Positions 1 through 5,852 of a stretch of 7,591 nucleotides of DNA are shown here, one piece after another. Source of the DNA: WRKB01 sp031551145 (GTDB lineage: Bacteria; Desulfobacterota; Desulfovibrionia; Desulfovibrionales; Desulfovibrionaceae); contig JAVBNZ010000071.1 of the NCBI GenBank assembly GCA_031551145.1, positions 1-7,591 of the forward strand. The letters are read 5' to 3'. Each line of letters starts with the position of its first letter. Position 1 is the stretch's first letter. The translations under genes and the position numbers were made by a program. The notes under the pieces were generated by a model, which was not told where the DNA came from, did no database searches, and worked only from the letters and a program-made list of their open reading frames with translations.

Positions 1-1965
1 GGCAGCGCATTCTTTGTATAACGTTCCCCTCGATCTATTTTTGCAATACTGCTCATAGGTTTTGACGGTATCGCCAAGCTCGGGAAGCGGAGCGCCCGCC
101 TTGAGCAGTCCTCCCAGCGCCCGGCTGTATAGGGTAGGGCCATCATGAGCCACATATGCCACCACAATATTTTCAACCACTCTGCTCTCGGGAAAATCCC
201 CCCAACCAAGGGAGGCAGAGTTCCAGGTAGAGAATGCTTCGAGAAAAACATTTGCTGATGCTTGAGTCGTCCGACCTTCGAGTGTCAGGCTACGGGTGGG
301 ATCCGCTCCGGCCTCAAGCAGATGCGATACTGTCAGGGCCCGCTGTTCCAGGCTCTTGAGCCACACCCCGGATGTCGGGTTCTGGGCTGTGTTCGAAACA
401 CCGAAAGATTCCGGCGGAATTCCCAGCTCGCCCGCCTTTTTCAAAAAACCATACCAATGCCCGTACGGCCCGGATAGCGCGAGTTCGTACGGCCCGTTTG
501 CCGCTAAATCCAAAGGGGTCTTTCCGCTGAGATCTTTCATGGCGAGTAAGGGTCTCGCGTCCGGCACCTTCTTCAACAAGGCGTTCATGGCCGGGACGTG
601 ACCCTGGTACGCAGCATGGAAAAGAGGCGTCCTTCCATCCCGGTCCGCCGTGTCTACCGGAGCGCCCGCCGCGATCAGCAGCGCGCACGCATCGGGGTCG
701 CCGCGCCATGCCGCCCAATGCAATGGGGTTAGACCAGCGCCGTCCGCTGCGGAAACGGAAACCTCCCGTTTCAGCAACTCTTTCAGGGCATGGATGTTCC
801 CGAACATGGCTGCGGTATGCAGCGGGGTCCTGCCATTTGCATTCACGAAACGGGGATCCGCTTTGGCGGCCAGAATCGCATCGACGAGTTCATCAGTTCC
901 TTTGGCGATCGCAGTCTGCAGCGGGCTGCCTTTCTTGTCGGCGCCGTTCGGATCAACTCCCGCAGCCAGGAGCATCAGGGCCACCCCGGCATTCTCACGG
1001 GTTACGCTGCAGGCGATTTGTAAGGTGGCTGCATCCGGCTTTCGCCCTGCGGCCAGCAGAGCCTTCATGTACTCCGGTTGACTGCTTGCCGCGGCATCAG
1101 CAGCGCGATCCCGTGAAAAACTGGACTTGTCCCTGTCATTACCGGGCAGGTCGCGCCGCAAAACCTCCCGCAACAGGTCGAGCCGTTTGGCCTTTACCAT
1201 GCCCTCATCGAGGGACCGGCGAAAGTATGGATAGAGAATTTCTACGGTTTCGGTATCCCCGGCGTCCATGAGCTGGATAAACGATTTTTCGGACGGAAAT
1301 GCGGGCTTATTTGCAACAAGTTGCCGCAGAAGGTGCTGGCGTTCCGGCGTCTTGGGAAACATCAGGATTTGATTAAAAGTCTCTCCGTATAATTTGTCCT
1401 CTGACGCAATCAGGGCATACGTTTTTTCCGACACGCCATGCACTTTGAGGATTTTTTCCAGCGGTAAATTTCGCTTATATTGTGTCTGGTAGCTGCGCCA
1501 ATAAGTCAATTTCCCAGGGTTTACATCGCGGATAGCAAGATCGATGCCTTCCCGAGCACGCTGATCAACATTCCCCGGCTTCAGGTACTCGGTGCCCGAG
1601 TATCCCCCGATGCAGGTTACGATGCAGGCCAAAACGAGGGCTATTCGGACTTTGGATGAGAGCCGCGTCACTTGGCGTTTTCGGAGAAGCACCAAGGTTG
1701 CCGCGAACGCCACCAGGGGGAGAACAACAAGTGATCCCAGGATGAAGATGGCCATGCCCATCTGCAGGCCGGATGCGTTGGACCACATTGCCACGACAAG
1801 CAAGAAGGTAAGGGCTGCGGGTATGACACCCTGCAACGGCCGGCTGCTGCCGAAAAAAGCGCAGAGCACGAAAAGCCCGCCGAGAACTTGCGAGCCCCAG
1901 AATATGAAGTTTAAGGCGTCAGATCTTATAATAATCGTCCCTTTGCGGTGTTCAGTAGGATGCTT
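1..1965 (-). CDS. Multi-pass membrane protein with ankyrin repeats (3' end outside window, start unresolved)
   Basis: One uninterrupted minus-strand frame runs from after a TAG at 1966-1968 to the left edge, about 655 codons. The N-terminal part has about four hydrophobic segments (about 1908-1852, 1830-1783, 1761-1684, 1644-1600). A predicted helical linker follows (about 1600-1090), then ankyrin repeats between about 1085 and 510, with core motifs such as GRTPLHTAAMFGN, LTPLHWAAWRGDPDAC and GRTPLFHAAYQGH. Further degenerate copies end in LLEAGADP (near 310) and LLKAGAPL (near 90). Ankyrin repeats normally bind other proteins; here they would sit on one face of a membrane anchor. No ligand or specific role can be named. 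The start is unclear: ATG at 1786-1788, GTG at 1867-1869 and TTG at 1834-1836 all lack a Shine-Dalgarno, and the first hydrophobic segment begins upstream of all three. An AAAGGG at about 1939-1944 precedes only ATT/ATA codons. The IS remnant ends about 25 bp upstream, so the 5' end may have been lost. The frame and repeats are certain; the start and function are not. Confidence 0.85.
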
Positions 1966-1992
1966 CTATTGCCTGCTGCTTTTTGCGTCCAC

Positions 1993-2010
1993 TGACCAGC
2001 CCTATTTTTT
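1993..2010. repeat. Probable terminal inverted repeat of the IS remnant
   Basis: On the plus strand the sequence begins TGACCAGCCCTATTTTTTT. Read on the minus strand, the transposase stop is followed by CACTAACTTTTAACCTGG and, 15 to 20 bases on, by AGGGCTGGTCA. This arrangement, stop then a CTAACTTTnAACCTGG-like stretch then a G-rich end closing in GGTCA, resembles from memory the 3' ends of several IS3-family elements, and it starts with TG as IS3 ends do. The partner repeat is missing, so the assignment rests on one end only. Confidence 0.4.
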
Positions 2011-2026
2011 TATACCAGGTTAAAAG

Positions 2027-2524
2027 TTAGTGGCATGCCTCATGAGGCTGTGCCTCTGCCGCCCGTATAGCCGATAACTCCTGTGGGGGCCAGAGCGGTC
2101 CCATTGCCCCTCCCATGGGAGGGGCAAAAAACGTCAACGGTGCGGGCGGTCTGCCGTTCAGGGAACGGTGCGGTCTGCGGCCGTTGTAATATTTGCACCA
2201 GTTCTCGATGACGATTTCCGCTTCCTTCATGGTCATAAACATTTCGCCGTCGAGCAGCTTGTTGGCGATAAACTCCGGGCCGTTGTCGGAGCGCAAATTG
2301 TCCGGGACGCCATGCGCCAGAAACAAATCCGCAAGCACATGCATAACCCGCTCGGACCTGATGTTCCAGGCCACATGCAGGGCAAGACATTCCCGGCTGT
2401 ATTCGTCAATCACCACCAGGATGCGGAAGGCTTTGCCGTTGGCCGTCCGGCACTGCACGAAATCACAGGCCCAGACGTGATTTTTCCATTTGCGAGAAAT
2501 CGCAGACCCTTTTTCGTTTCCAGG
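2027..2524 (-). pseudogene. IS3-family transposase OrfB fragment with an internal deletion
   Basis: The frame reads from after a TAG (2525-2527) to TAA (2027-2029). It shows the start of the rve integrase core: KNHVWACDFVQ, then VIDEYSRECLAL with an Asp of the DDE triad region, then LRSDNGPEF with the second catalytic Asp. In intact relatives about 40 residues follow, including the ENGYxESFN motif with the catalytic Glu and LRDE. Here FIANKL joins directly to LDGEMFMTMKEAEIVIENW, followed by the usual C-terminal YNxxRPHxSL (YNGRRPHRSL) and a Pro-rich tail. About 120 bp therefore seem to have been lost in frame near 2255-2270, removing the catalytic Glu. The N-terminal half is absent. A GTG at 2456-2458 could start a 143-codon frame, but that would split the integrase fold. 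Dead gene; family assignment is firm. Confidence 0.8.
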
Positions 2525-2590
2525 CTAGACTGTTACAACTCCCGTTACAAAGACGGACGACAGAGACGCCCGAGCGCTTCCCCCGCGTCA

Positions 2591-2758
2591 GCCGCGAGCC
2601 GCAAGGGTATGCTTCCGTGAAAAAGCAGGCGCCGCGTCTTCGCGGGTGGCTAAAATTGGAACTTCGCCCTCGAACACTTCTTTACCGACAATGAAGATGG
2701 GATAACCCGTTCTTCCGCGCGGGAGAGTTGACAGGAGACGGCTGAAGAGACTATTCCT
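2591..2758 (-). other. Short open frame without a start codon, possible gene relic
   Basis: Between TGA at 2759-2761 and TGA at 2588-2590 a 56-codon minus-strand frame has protein-like composition, including GYPIFIVGKEVFEGEVPIL. The pattern (aromatic-Pro, two hydrophobics, V-G-K, then F-E-G) recalls the cis-Pro strand and C-terminal part of glutaredoxin- or DsbA-like thioredoxin folds. There is no ATG and no upstream CxxC half. It overlaps the tpx promoter region on the opposite strand. It is either a decayed 3' fragment left next to the IS remnant or chance; I lean weakly to a fragment. Confidence 0.22.
2728..2757 (+). promoter_or_regulatory. Candidate sigma-70 type promoter of tpx
   Basis: A perfect TTGACA lies at 2728-2733. 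At 18 bp spacing there is TATTCC (2752-2757), a poor -10 with three matches to TATAAT. No better hexamer lies at 16-18 bp. A transcript from here would have a leader of about 70 bases before tpx. The weak -10 coincides with the left arm of an inverted repeat, which would suit a regulated promoter. Confidence 0.4.
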
Positions 2759-2771
2759 TCATATAGGAATA
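2752..2771. promoter_or_regulatory. Inverted repeat overlapping the tpx -10 region, candidate operator
   Basis: TATTCCT (2752-2758) is mirrored by AGGAATA (2765-2771) around a 6-base centre. The arms are perfect. A 20-bp dyad over a -10 is a common site for a repressor. A peroxide- or redox-responsive regulator would make sense for tpx, but the sequence is not a clear PerR, Fur or OxyR consensus, so no regulator is named. Confidence 0.35.
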
Positions 2772-2833
2772 ACTCTCAACAACCGGCAAAAGCGCCTTGT
2801 GCGCGAATAGGTAATAAATCCTAAGGAGTCTCT

Positions 2834-3337
2834 ATGAGCAGCGTTACATTCAAAGGCGCCCCCCTTACCCTCGTGGGCAAACTGCCCGCCGTGGGCGCCA
2901 AAGCCCCGGACTTCACCCTTCTCGCCAACGATTTGAGCCCGCGCAGCCTGAAAGATTTTTCCGGCAAGGTGCTCGTTATCGCGGCCGTGCCCTCGCTGGA
3001 TACCCCGGTCTGCGACATGGAAGTGCGGCGTTTCAACAGCGAGGCCGCCGCCCTTTCCGATAAAGTGCGCATTTTGGCCGTGAGCTGCGATTTGCCCTTT
3101 GCCCAGGCCCGCTGGTGCGGGGCCGCCGGCATCGCGGCGGTGCAGAGCCTTTCCGACCATCGCGAGACGTCTTTCGGACAGAATTACGGCGTGCTGATCA
3201 AGGAACTGCGTCTGCTGGCCAGATCGGTCTTCGTCATCGACGCGTCCGGCGTGCTGCGCTATGTGCAGCTTGTGCCCGAAGTGACGCAGGAGCCGGACTA
3301 CGCCGCCGCCCTGGCCGCCGCCAAGGCCGCGTTGTAA
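2834..3337 (+). CDS. tpx: Thiol peroxidase (atypical 2-Cys peroxiredoxin, Tpx)
   Basis: Tpx reduces hydrogen peroxide and organic hydroperoxides in the cytoplasm with electrons from thioredoxin. The 167-residue protein has normal family length. The peroxidatic motif PSLDTPVC gives Pro53, Thr57 and Cys60. The resolving cysteine is Cys95 in LPFAQARWCGA, matching the Cys61/Cys95 pair of E. coli Tpx. Arg130 (LLARSVFVID) is the expected active-site arginine, and the C-terminal LVPEVTQEPDYAAAL is a Tpx hallmark. An extra Cys85 sits in AVSCDLPFAQ. The ATG is preceded at five bases by AAGGAG (2823-2828), so the start is secure. The gene stands alone, transcribed towards the DUF1036-ddl operon, with a candidate operator upstream and a hairpin downstream. 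In a strict anaerobe it would serve peroxide defence during oxygen exposure (inference). Confidence 0.96.
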   Translation: MSSVTFKGAPLTLVGKLPAVGAKAPDFTLLANDLSPRSLKDFSGKVLVIAAVPSLDTPVCDMEVRRFNSEAAALSDKVRILAVSCDLPFAQARWCGAAGIAAVQSLSDHRETSFGQNYGVLIKELRLLARSVFVIDASGVLRYVQLVPEVTQEPDYAAALAAAKAAL

Positions 3338-3365
3338 CGCAACGGTTCATTGGAAAATCCCTGTG

Positions 3366-3398
3366 GAGCCTGTAGACTTTTTCAAAGTTTACAGGCTC
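3366..3398. terminator. Long hairpin between convergent genes, probable shared terminator
   Basis: GAGCCTGTA (3366-3374) pairs with TACAGGCTC (3390-3398), continued by a G-T position and ACTTT/AAAGT, closing on a TTC loop: about 15 paired positions. It starts 28 bases after the tpx stop and its right arm shares one base with the stop codon of the minus-strand gene ending at 3398. Neither side has a strong T-tract after the stem, although the stem contains a run of five T on the plus strand. Placement argues for bidirectional termination or 3'-end protection. Confidence 0.6.
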
Positions 3399-3829
3399 TA
3401 ATCATTGAAGATGATAGTGAATCTGCCGTCCCCGCCCAACTTTTTCGCCTTGAAATTCTCCACCCTGAATCCCTCGCCCGTGGGCCGCTCTGTTTTGACC
3501 TTGTAAAGAAATTTCTGCGACGTCACCGGCAGGGAGACCGTGCCTTCCGCGTCCGCCTTGCCGCCCCAGCGGGTTTTCCCGGAAACGCCCAGGAAATATA
3601 TCAGCCGGTTGTTTGTGTCGAGCTTGATGGAAAGCTTCCCCAGCGGCTCAATGGTCCACCATCCCCGGCACACCCAGGTTTTTGAGTCGCTGTGCATATA
3701 ACTCACGGCCAGGGAAATTTTTTTGGTGGTGTGGTTGGCCGCCGTCAGCTCCAGAGCAAAGGCCGAAACCGCCGGCAACAGGCAGCAGATAAGCAGACAA
3801 ATGCCCAGACAGGCGCGCCGCAAAAACAT
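3398..3829 (-). CDS. Secreted small protein, DUF1036-like
   Basis: The product is 143 residues. It starts with a clear Sec signal peptide: MFLRRA, then a hydrophobic core through LLICCLLPAV, and an AFA cleavage site after about residue 25. The mature part begins LELTAANHTTKKISLAVSYM and contains WVCRGWWTIEPLGK. A W-x-x-x-GWW-x-I-x-P pattern in a small beta-rich domain is typical, as I recall, of DUF1036 proteins, which have no firm function. The ATG (3827-3829) follows a purine-rich AAAGGGGGAAG, which selects it over upstream starts in the same frame. The gene lies 44 bp after ddl on the same strand and is probably co-transcribed. The location (periplasm or outside) is predicted; the role is unknown, though its place after ddl would fit an envelope function (weak inference). 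A frame extension to 4414 through ddl is an artefact. Confidence 0.8.
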   Translation of the reverse strand: MFLRRACLGICLLICCLLPAVSAFALELTAANHTTKKISLAVSYMHSDSKTWVCRGWWTIEPLGKLSIKLDTNNRLIYFLGVSGKTRWGGKADAEGTVSLPVTSQKFLYKVKTERPTGEGFRVENFKAKKLGGDGRFTIIFND

Positions 3830-3873
3830 ATCTTCCCCCTTTGATGGATTGGTGTGGCGAAATAGAGCCTGCC

Positions 3874-4782
3874 TCAGGCCTTTTTCCGCAGCCCGAGTTC
3901 CAGCAGACGCTCCAAAAGTTCGCCGAAGCCCAGGCCCACGGCGGCCGCCTCCTGCGGGATCAGGCTGGTGGCCGTCATGCCCGGCAGGGTATTCGTTTCC
4001 AGCATAAAGAGCGCGCCGTCGTCGCGCAGCACAAAGTCGCTGCGGCTGTAGCCCTCTATGCCCAGCAGGCGGTGCGCGGCCAGGGCCGCGTCCATGATCC
4101 GCCGGTTCACATCTTCGGGCAGGGGCGCGGGGCAGATCTCCTGCGCGCCGCCGGGCTCGTACTTGCTTTTGTAGTCGAAAATGCGGCCTTCGGGCGGGAG
4201 AATGAGTATGGGCGGCAGCGCGGCGTCGCCGAGCACCCCGCAGGTGACTTCGCGTCCCGGCACGGCCGCTTCCAACAAAGCTTCGTCCCCGGCCGCAAAA
4301 ATGTCTTTCAGCGCGGCGTCGAGTTCGGCCGCGTTCGCCGCGCGCGCCAGATGCAGGCTGGAACCGCCCGTGTTCGCCTTGGCAAAAAGCGGAAACGGCA
4401 GGCGGGGCCGCCATTCGGGCGGCGGGGGCAGGGGCAGAAATTCCCAGTCCGGGGTGGGCAGGCCGGCGCGGCGGTAAAGCTGCTTGGCGGCGGCCTTGTT
4501 CAGGGCCAGGAAGGAGGCCGCCGGGCCCGCTCCCTGATAGGGACAGCCGACGCGGTCGAGCAGGGCCTGGACAAGGCCGTCTTCTCCCGGCGCGCCGTGC
4601 AGGTTGATGAAGGCCGCGTCGTGCCGGGCCGCGGCCTCGAGCAGGCCGTCGAAATCCAGAGCCGGATCAAAAAAGGTGACTTCGTGTCCGCGTTCGCGCA
4701 GGGCGCGGTCTATGCTTGCGGCTCCGCTCAAGGAAACCGCGCGTTCACTCGACCAGCCGCCCGCTATCAGGAGTATGCGCAT
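3874..4782 (-). CDS. ddl: D-alanine--D-alanine ligase
   Basis: Ddl joins two D-alanines with ATP to make the dipeptide that MurF adds to the peptidoglycan precursor in the cytoplasm. The 302-residue length is typical. Family marks appear in order: GGWSSERAVSLSG with Glu13, LHGAPGEDGLVQ (about 61-72), an ATP-grasp lysine in LALNKAAAKQ (Lys96), a second in PLFAKANTGGSS (Lys135), FDYKSKY (203-208), then RSDF with Arg247/Asp249 and LETNTLPGMTATSLIPQEA with Glu262 and Asn264, the magnesium ligands and substrate loop. These match E. coli DdlB residues from memory. The ATG lies 38 bp inside the end of the HD gene, with GGAG about ten bases upstream, suggesting translational coupling. Here ddl is not beside murC or ftsQ but follows an HD hydrolase. 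The enzyme looks intact; whether it is the only Ddl in the genome cannot be seen. Confidence 0.96.
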   Translation of the reverse strand: MRILLIAGGWSSERAVSLSGAASIDRALRERGHEVTFFDPALDFDGLLEAAARHDAAFINLHGAPGEDGLVQALLDRVGCPYQGAGPAASFLALNKAAAKQLYRRAGLPTPDWEFLPLPPPPEWRPRLPFPLFAKANTGGSSLHLARAANAAELDAALKDIFAAGDEALLEAAVPGREVTCGVLGDAALPPILILPPEGRIFDYKSKYEPGGAQEICPAPLPEDVNRRIMDAALAAHRLLGIEGYSRSDFVLRDDGALFMLETNTLPGMTATSLIPQEAAAVGLGFGELLERLLELGLRKKA

Positions 4783-5383
4783 CCAGCTTCATCTCCAGTC
4801 GCGCCGAAAGCGCTTGTTCTATGTTCAGAGCCTGTTCGTGCGAGCTGTTGATGGCGCCGCGGGCCTGCCCGCTCACGCCGTAGCGCTGTTGAAGATCCGC
4901 AAAGCGCTCCCGCAAGGTCACATAGCCGGTGTGCAGCGTGCGTTTGTCCGCGTACATCAGAAAAAAGGGCAGGGTGCAGATGTTTTCCTCCTCCACGGGC
5001 CAGGGCCAGTGAACGTGGTGGAGTATGCCCTGCGCGATGCCCCGGCAGCCGGTTTCGGCTATCGTCCAGGCCGCGCCCAGTTGGGCATGGCTGCCACCGT
5101 GGGTGATGGTGTAGCTTTTGGCGAGATCGTGCAGCAGCCCGGAGGCATGAACCGCCGGGGGATCAACCGCATACCCGCGCGCGGCCGCCCGTTCCGCCAG
5201 CTCAAGCGCGAAGCGGGCCACCCGCTCGGAATGGATGCGGATATGCTCGGGCACTTCATATTTGTTCCACAGCGCACGGCACTGGGCCGCGGAGGGCGTG
5301 GGCTCCGCGCCGGGAAGCAAATGCAGCCTCGGCAATTCGGTCATCAGGCGGGAAGGGGCTTTTGAGACGTCCGACGTGCTCAT
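4745..5383 (-). CDS. HD-domain phosphohydrolase
   Basis: The 212-residue protein carries an HD-superfamily metal site: His51 in HIRIHSERVARFA, the His85-Asp86 doublet in SGLLHDLAKSY, His122/His123 in GILHHVHWP and Asp146 in FFLMYADKRT, in the order and spacing of HD enzymes. Such proteins hydrolyse phosphoesters of nucleotides or similar small molecules; the substrate here cannot be told. HxxxAxLGA-like and ADK motifs recall small bacterial HD proteins of the YqeK type, some of which cleave diadenosine tetraphosphate, but I do not assign this. The start is uncertain: the ATG at 5381-5383 has only a distant GGCGGAG, and Met14 (5342-5344), just before the likely conserved LPRLHLLPG, is an alternative. 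It is the first gene of the operon with ddl, overlapping it by 38 bp. Confidence 0.85.
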   Translation of the reverse strand: MSTSDVSKAPSRLMTELPRLHLLPGAEPTPSAAQCRALWNKYEVPEHIRIHSERVARFALELAERAAARGYAVDPPAVHASGLLHDLAKSYTITHGGSHAQLGAAWTIAETGCRGIAQGILHHVHWPWPVEEENICTLPFFLMYADKRTLHTGYVTLRERFADLQQRYGVSGQARGAINSSHEQALNIEQALSARLEMKLDAHTPDSGRLVE

Positions 5384-5433
5384 GCCTGTGTTTGTGCCGG
5401 CTCCGCCCTTTCAGATCAAGGAAAAAGGGGGAA

Positions 5434-5475
5434 AACGGCGGAAGCCGTTACGAAAGTATATTCGTAACGGCTTCC
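5434..5475 (-). promoter_or_regulatory. Perfect 15-bp hairpin with overlapping alternative hairpin in the HD-ddl leader
   Basis: GGAAGCCGTTACGAA (5440-5454) and TTCGTAACGGCTTCC (5461-5475) form a perfect 15-bp inverted repeat around AGTATA. The operon-proximal arm also pairs with the next bases: on the minus strand AACGGC, loop TTCC, GCCGTT (5449-5434) forms a 6-bp stem followed by TT, CCCCC and TTTTT. The two stems exclude each other, as in attenuators, though the long one should win. It lies about 50 bp upstream of the HD gene. Alternatives are an operator palindrome or a terminator for a vanished minus-strand gene. The palindrome is certain, its role is not. Confidence 0.5.
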
Positions 5476-5852
5476 AAGACGGGGGTGCCGAGGCGAATCA
5501 GGGAATGCGCCTCTGCCGGGCCGGCATGGGCCGGAGAACGCGGATCAGGGCGTTCCGCTTCCTGTTGCTCTTATCGGCGGCCGCGCGAAAGAGTTTAGCC
5601 GATCAAGAAAAAGATGTGTGATATTGAGTTTCGCCTTTGCGGCGCGGATGTTTCAATCCACGCCCCTGCGTGAGGGGCGGCCGCATTGAGCTTCGACCAG
5701 TCTCAGCGGCGGTAAAACCGCTCTCGGCATAGGGGGACACACGTCAATCCATTGAGCAGCATCGTCAAAATACGGGAAAGACTCCTGAATACATTGAACC
5801 GCGGACGGGCGGCGGCACTCCCGATCAGAGCCTTTTGTAATACGGTTGCCGC
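5476..5852. other. Gene-poor interval
   Basis: No frame here has a credible start, ribosome binding site or family motif on either strand. Besides the CRISPR repeat at 5650-5681 it holds short dyads such as GAACGC/GCGTTC (near 5536-5555) and AGCGG/CCGCT around TAAAA (near 5705-5721), which are weak. No tRNA or rRNA is recognised. A promoter for the HD-ddl operon must lie here or just to the left, but I cannot point to a convincing pair of hexamers. No strong terminator follows the acetyltransferase. Confidence 0.5.
5650..5681 (-). CRISPR. Solitary type I-C-like CRISPR repeat
   Basis: Read on the minus strand, 5681 to 5650 is a 32-base unit that begins GCCGCCCC and ends GCGTGGATTGAAAC. The end is the hallmark of type I-C repeats, whose last bases become the crRNA 5' handle. 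From memory it differs from the Desulfovibrio vulgaris repeat at about three positions. The stem is kept: GCCCC/GGGGC plus an inner T-A pair where the reference has C-G. No second copy lies one repeat-spacer period (about 66-67 bases) away on either side, and no cas gene is in the window. It is a relic of an array, a lone repeat or a guide-like RNA. The similarity is clear; the array status is only a single unit. Confidence 0.6.

Larger units (their letters stand above)
1993..2524 (-). mobile_element. Remnant of an IS3-family insertion sequence (3' half)
   Basis: This stretch carries the C-terminal integrase-core half of an IS3-type OrfB on the minus strand plus the probable terminal inverted repeat beyond its stop. 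The OrfA part, the first half of OrfB and the other terminus are not found up to tpx. No matching partner for the 1993 end is visible to the right, so no target duplication can be recognised. The transposase is internally deleted, so the element cannot move by itself. It lies between the apparent 5' end of the ankyrin gene and the tpx upstream region. The right boundary is where the recognisable frame meets a stop (2525-2527) and is only approximate. Confidence 0.7.

Noticed and set aside
314..718. 134-codon minus-strand frame, and several plus-strand frames across 262-1271
   Set aside because: They are shadows of the ankyrin frame, which alone shows a recognisable repeat family.
1921..1935. 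AT-rich patch near TATTATAAG as a promoter for the ankyrin gene
   Set aside because: No acceptable -35 at 16-18 bp, and it lies inside or beside the possible coding start.
2540..2558. Direct repeat GTTACAA, CTCC, then CGTTACAA
   Set aside because: Two short copies only, no link to an IS end or a known site.
3398..4414. 338-codon minus-strand frame ending in the DUF1036-like protein
   Set aside because: Its first part lies out of frame inside ddl; the signal peptide and ribosome binding site at 3829 define the real start.
3841..4851. 336-codon plus-strand frame
   Set aside because: It is antisense to ddl with no motif; high GC keeps the opposite strand open.
4604..5365. 253-codon plus-strand frame
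   Set aside because: It is antisense to the HD gene, which has a complete metal-binding motif set.
5628..5643. GTTTCGCCTTTGCGGC, in the would-be spacer, nearly repeated at 6618-6632
   Set aside because: The match needs a one-base gap and has low-complexity GC content; probably chance and not a spacer-target pair.
5741..5755. GTCAATCCATTGAG resembling part of the CRISPR repeat
   Set aside because: Only TCAATCCA is shared, the offset of 91 bases does not fit an array period, and the stem is missing.
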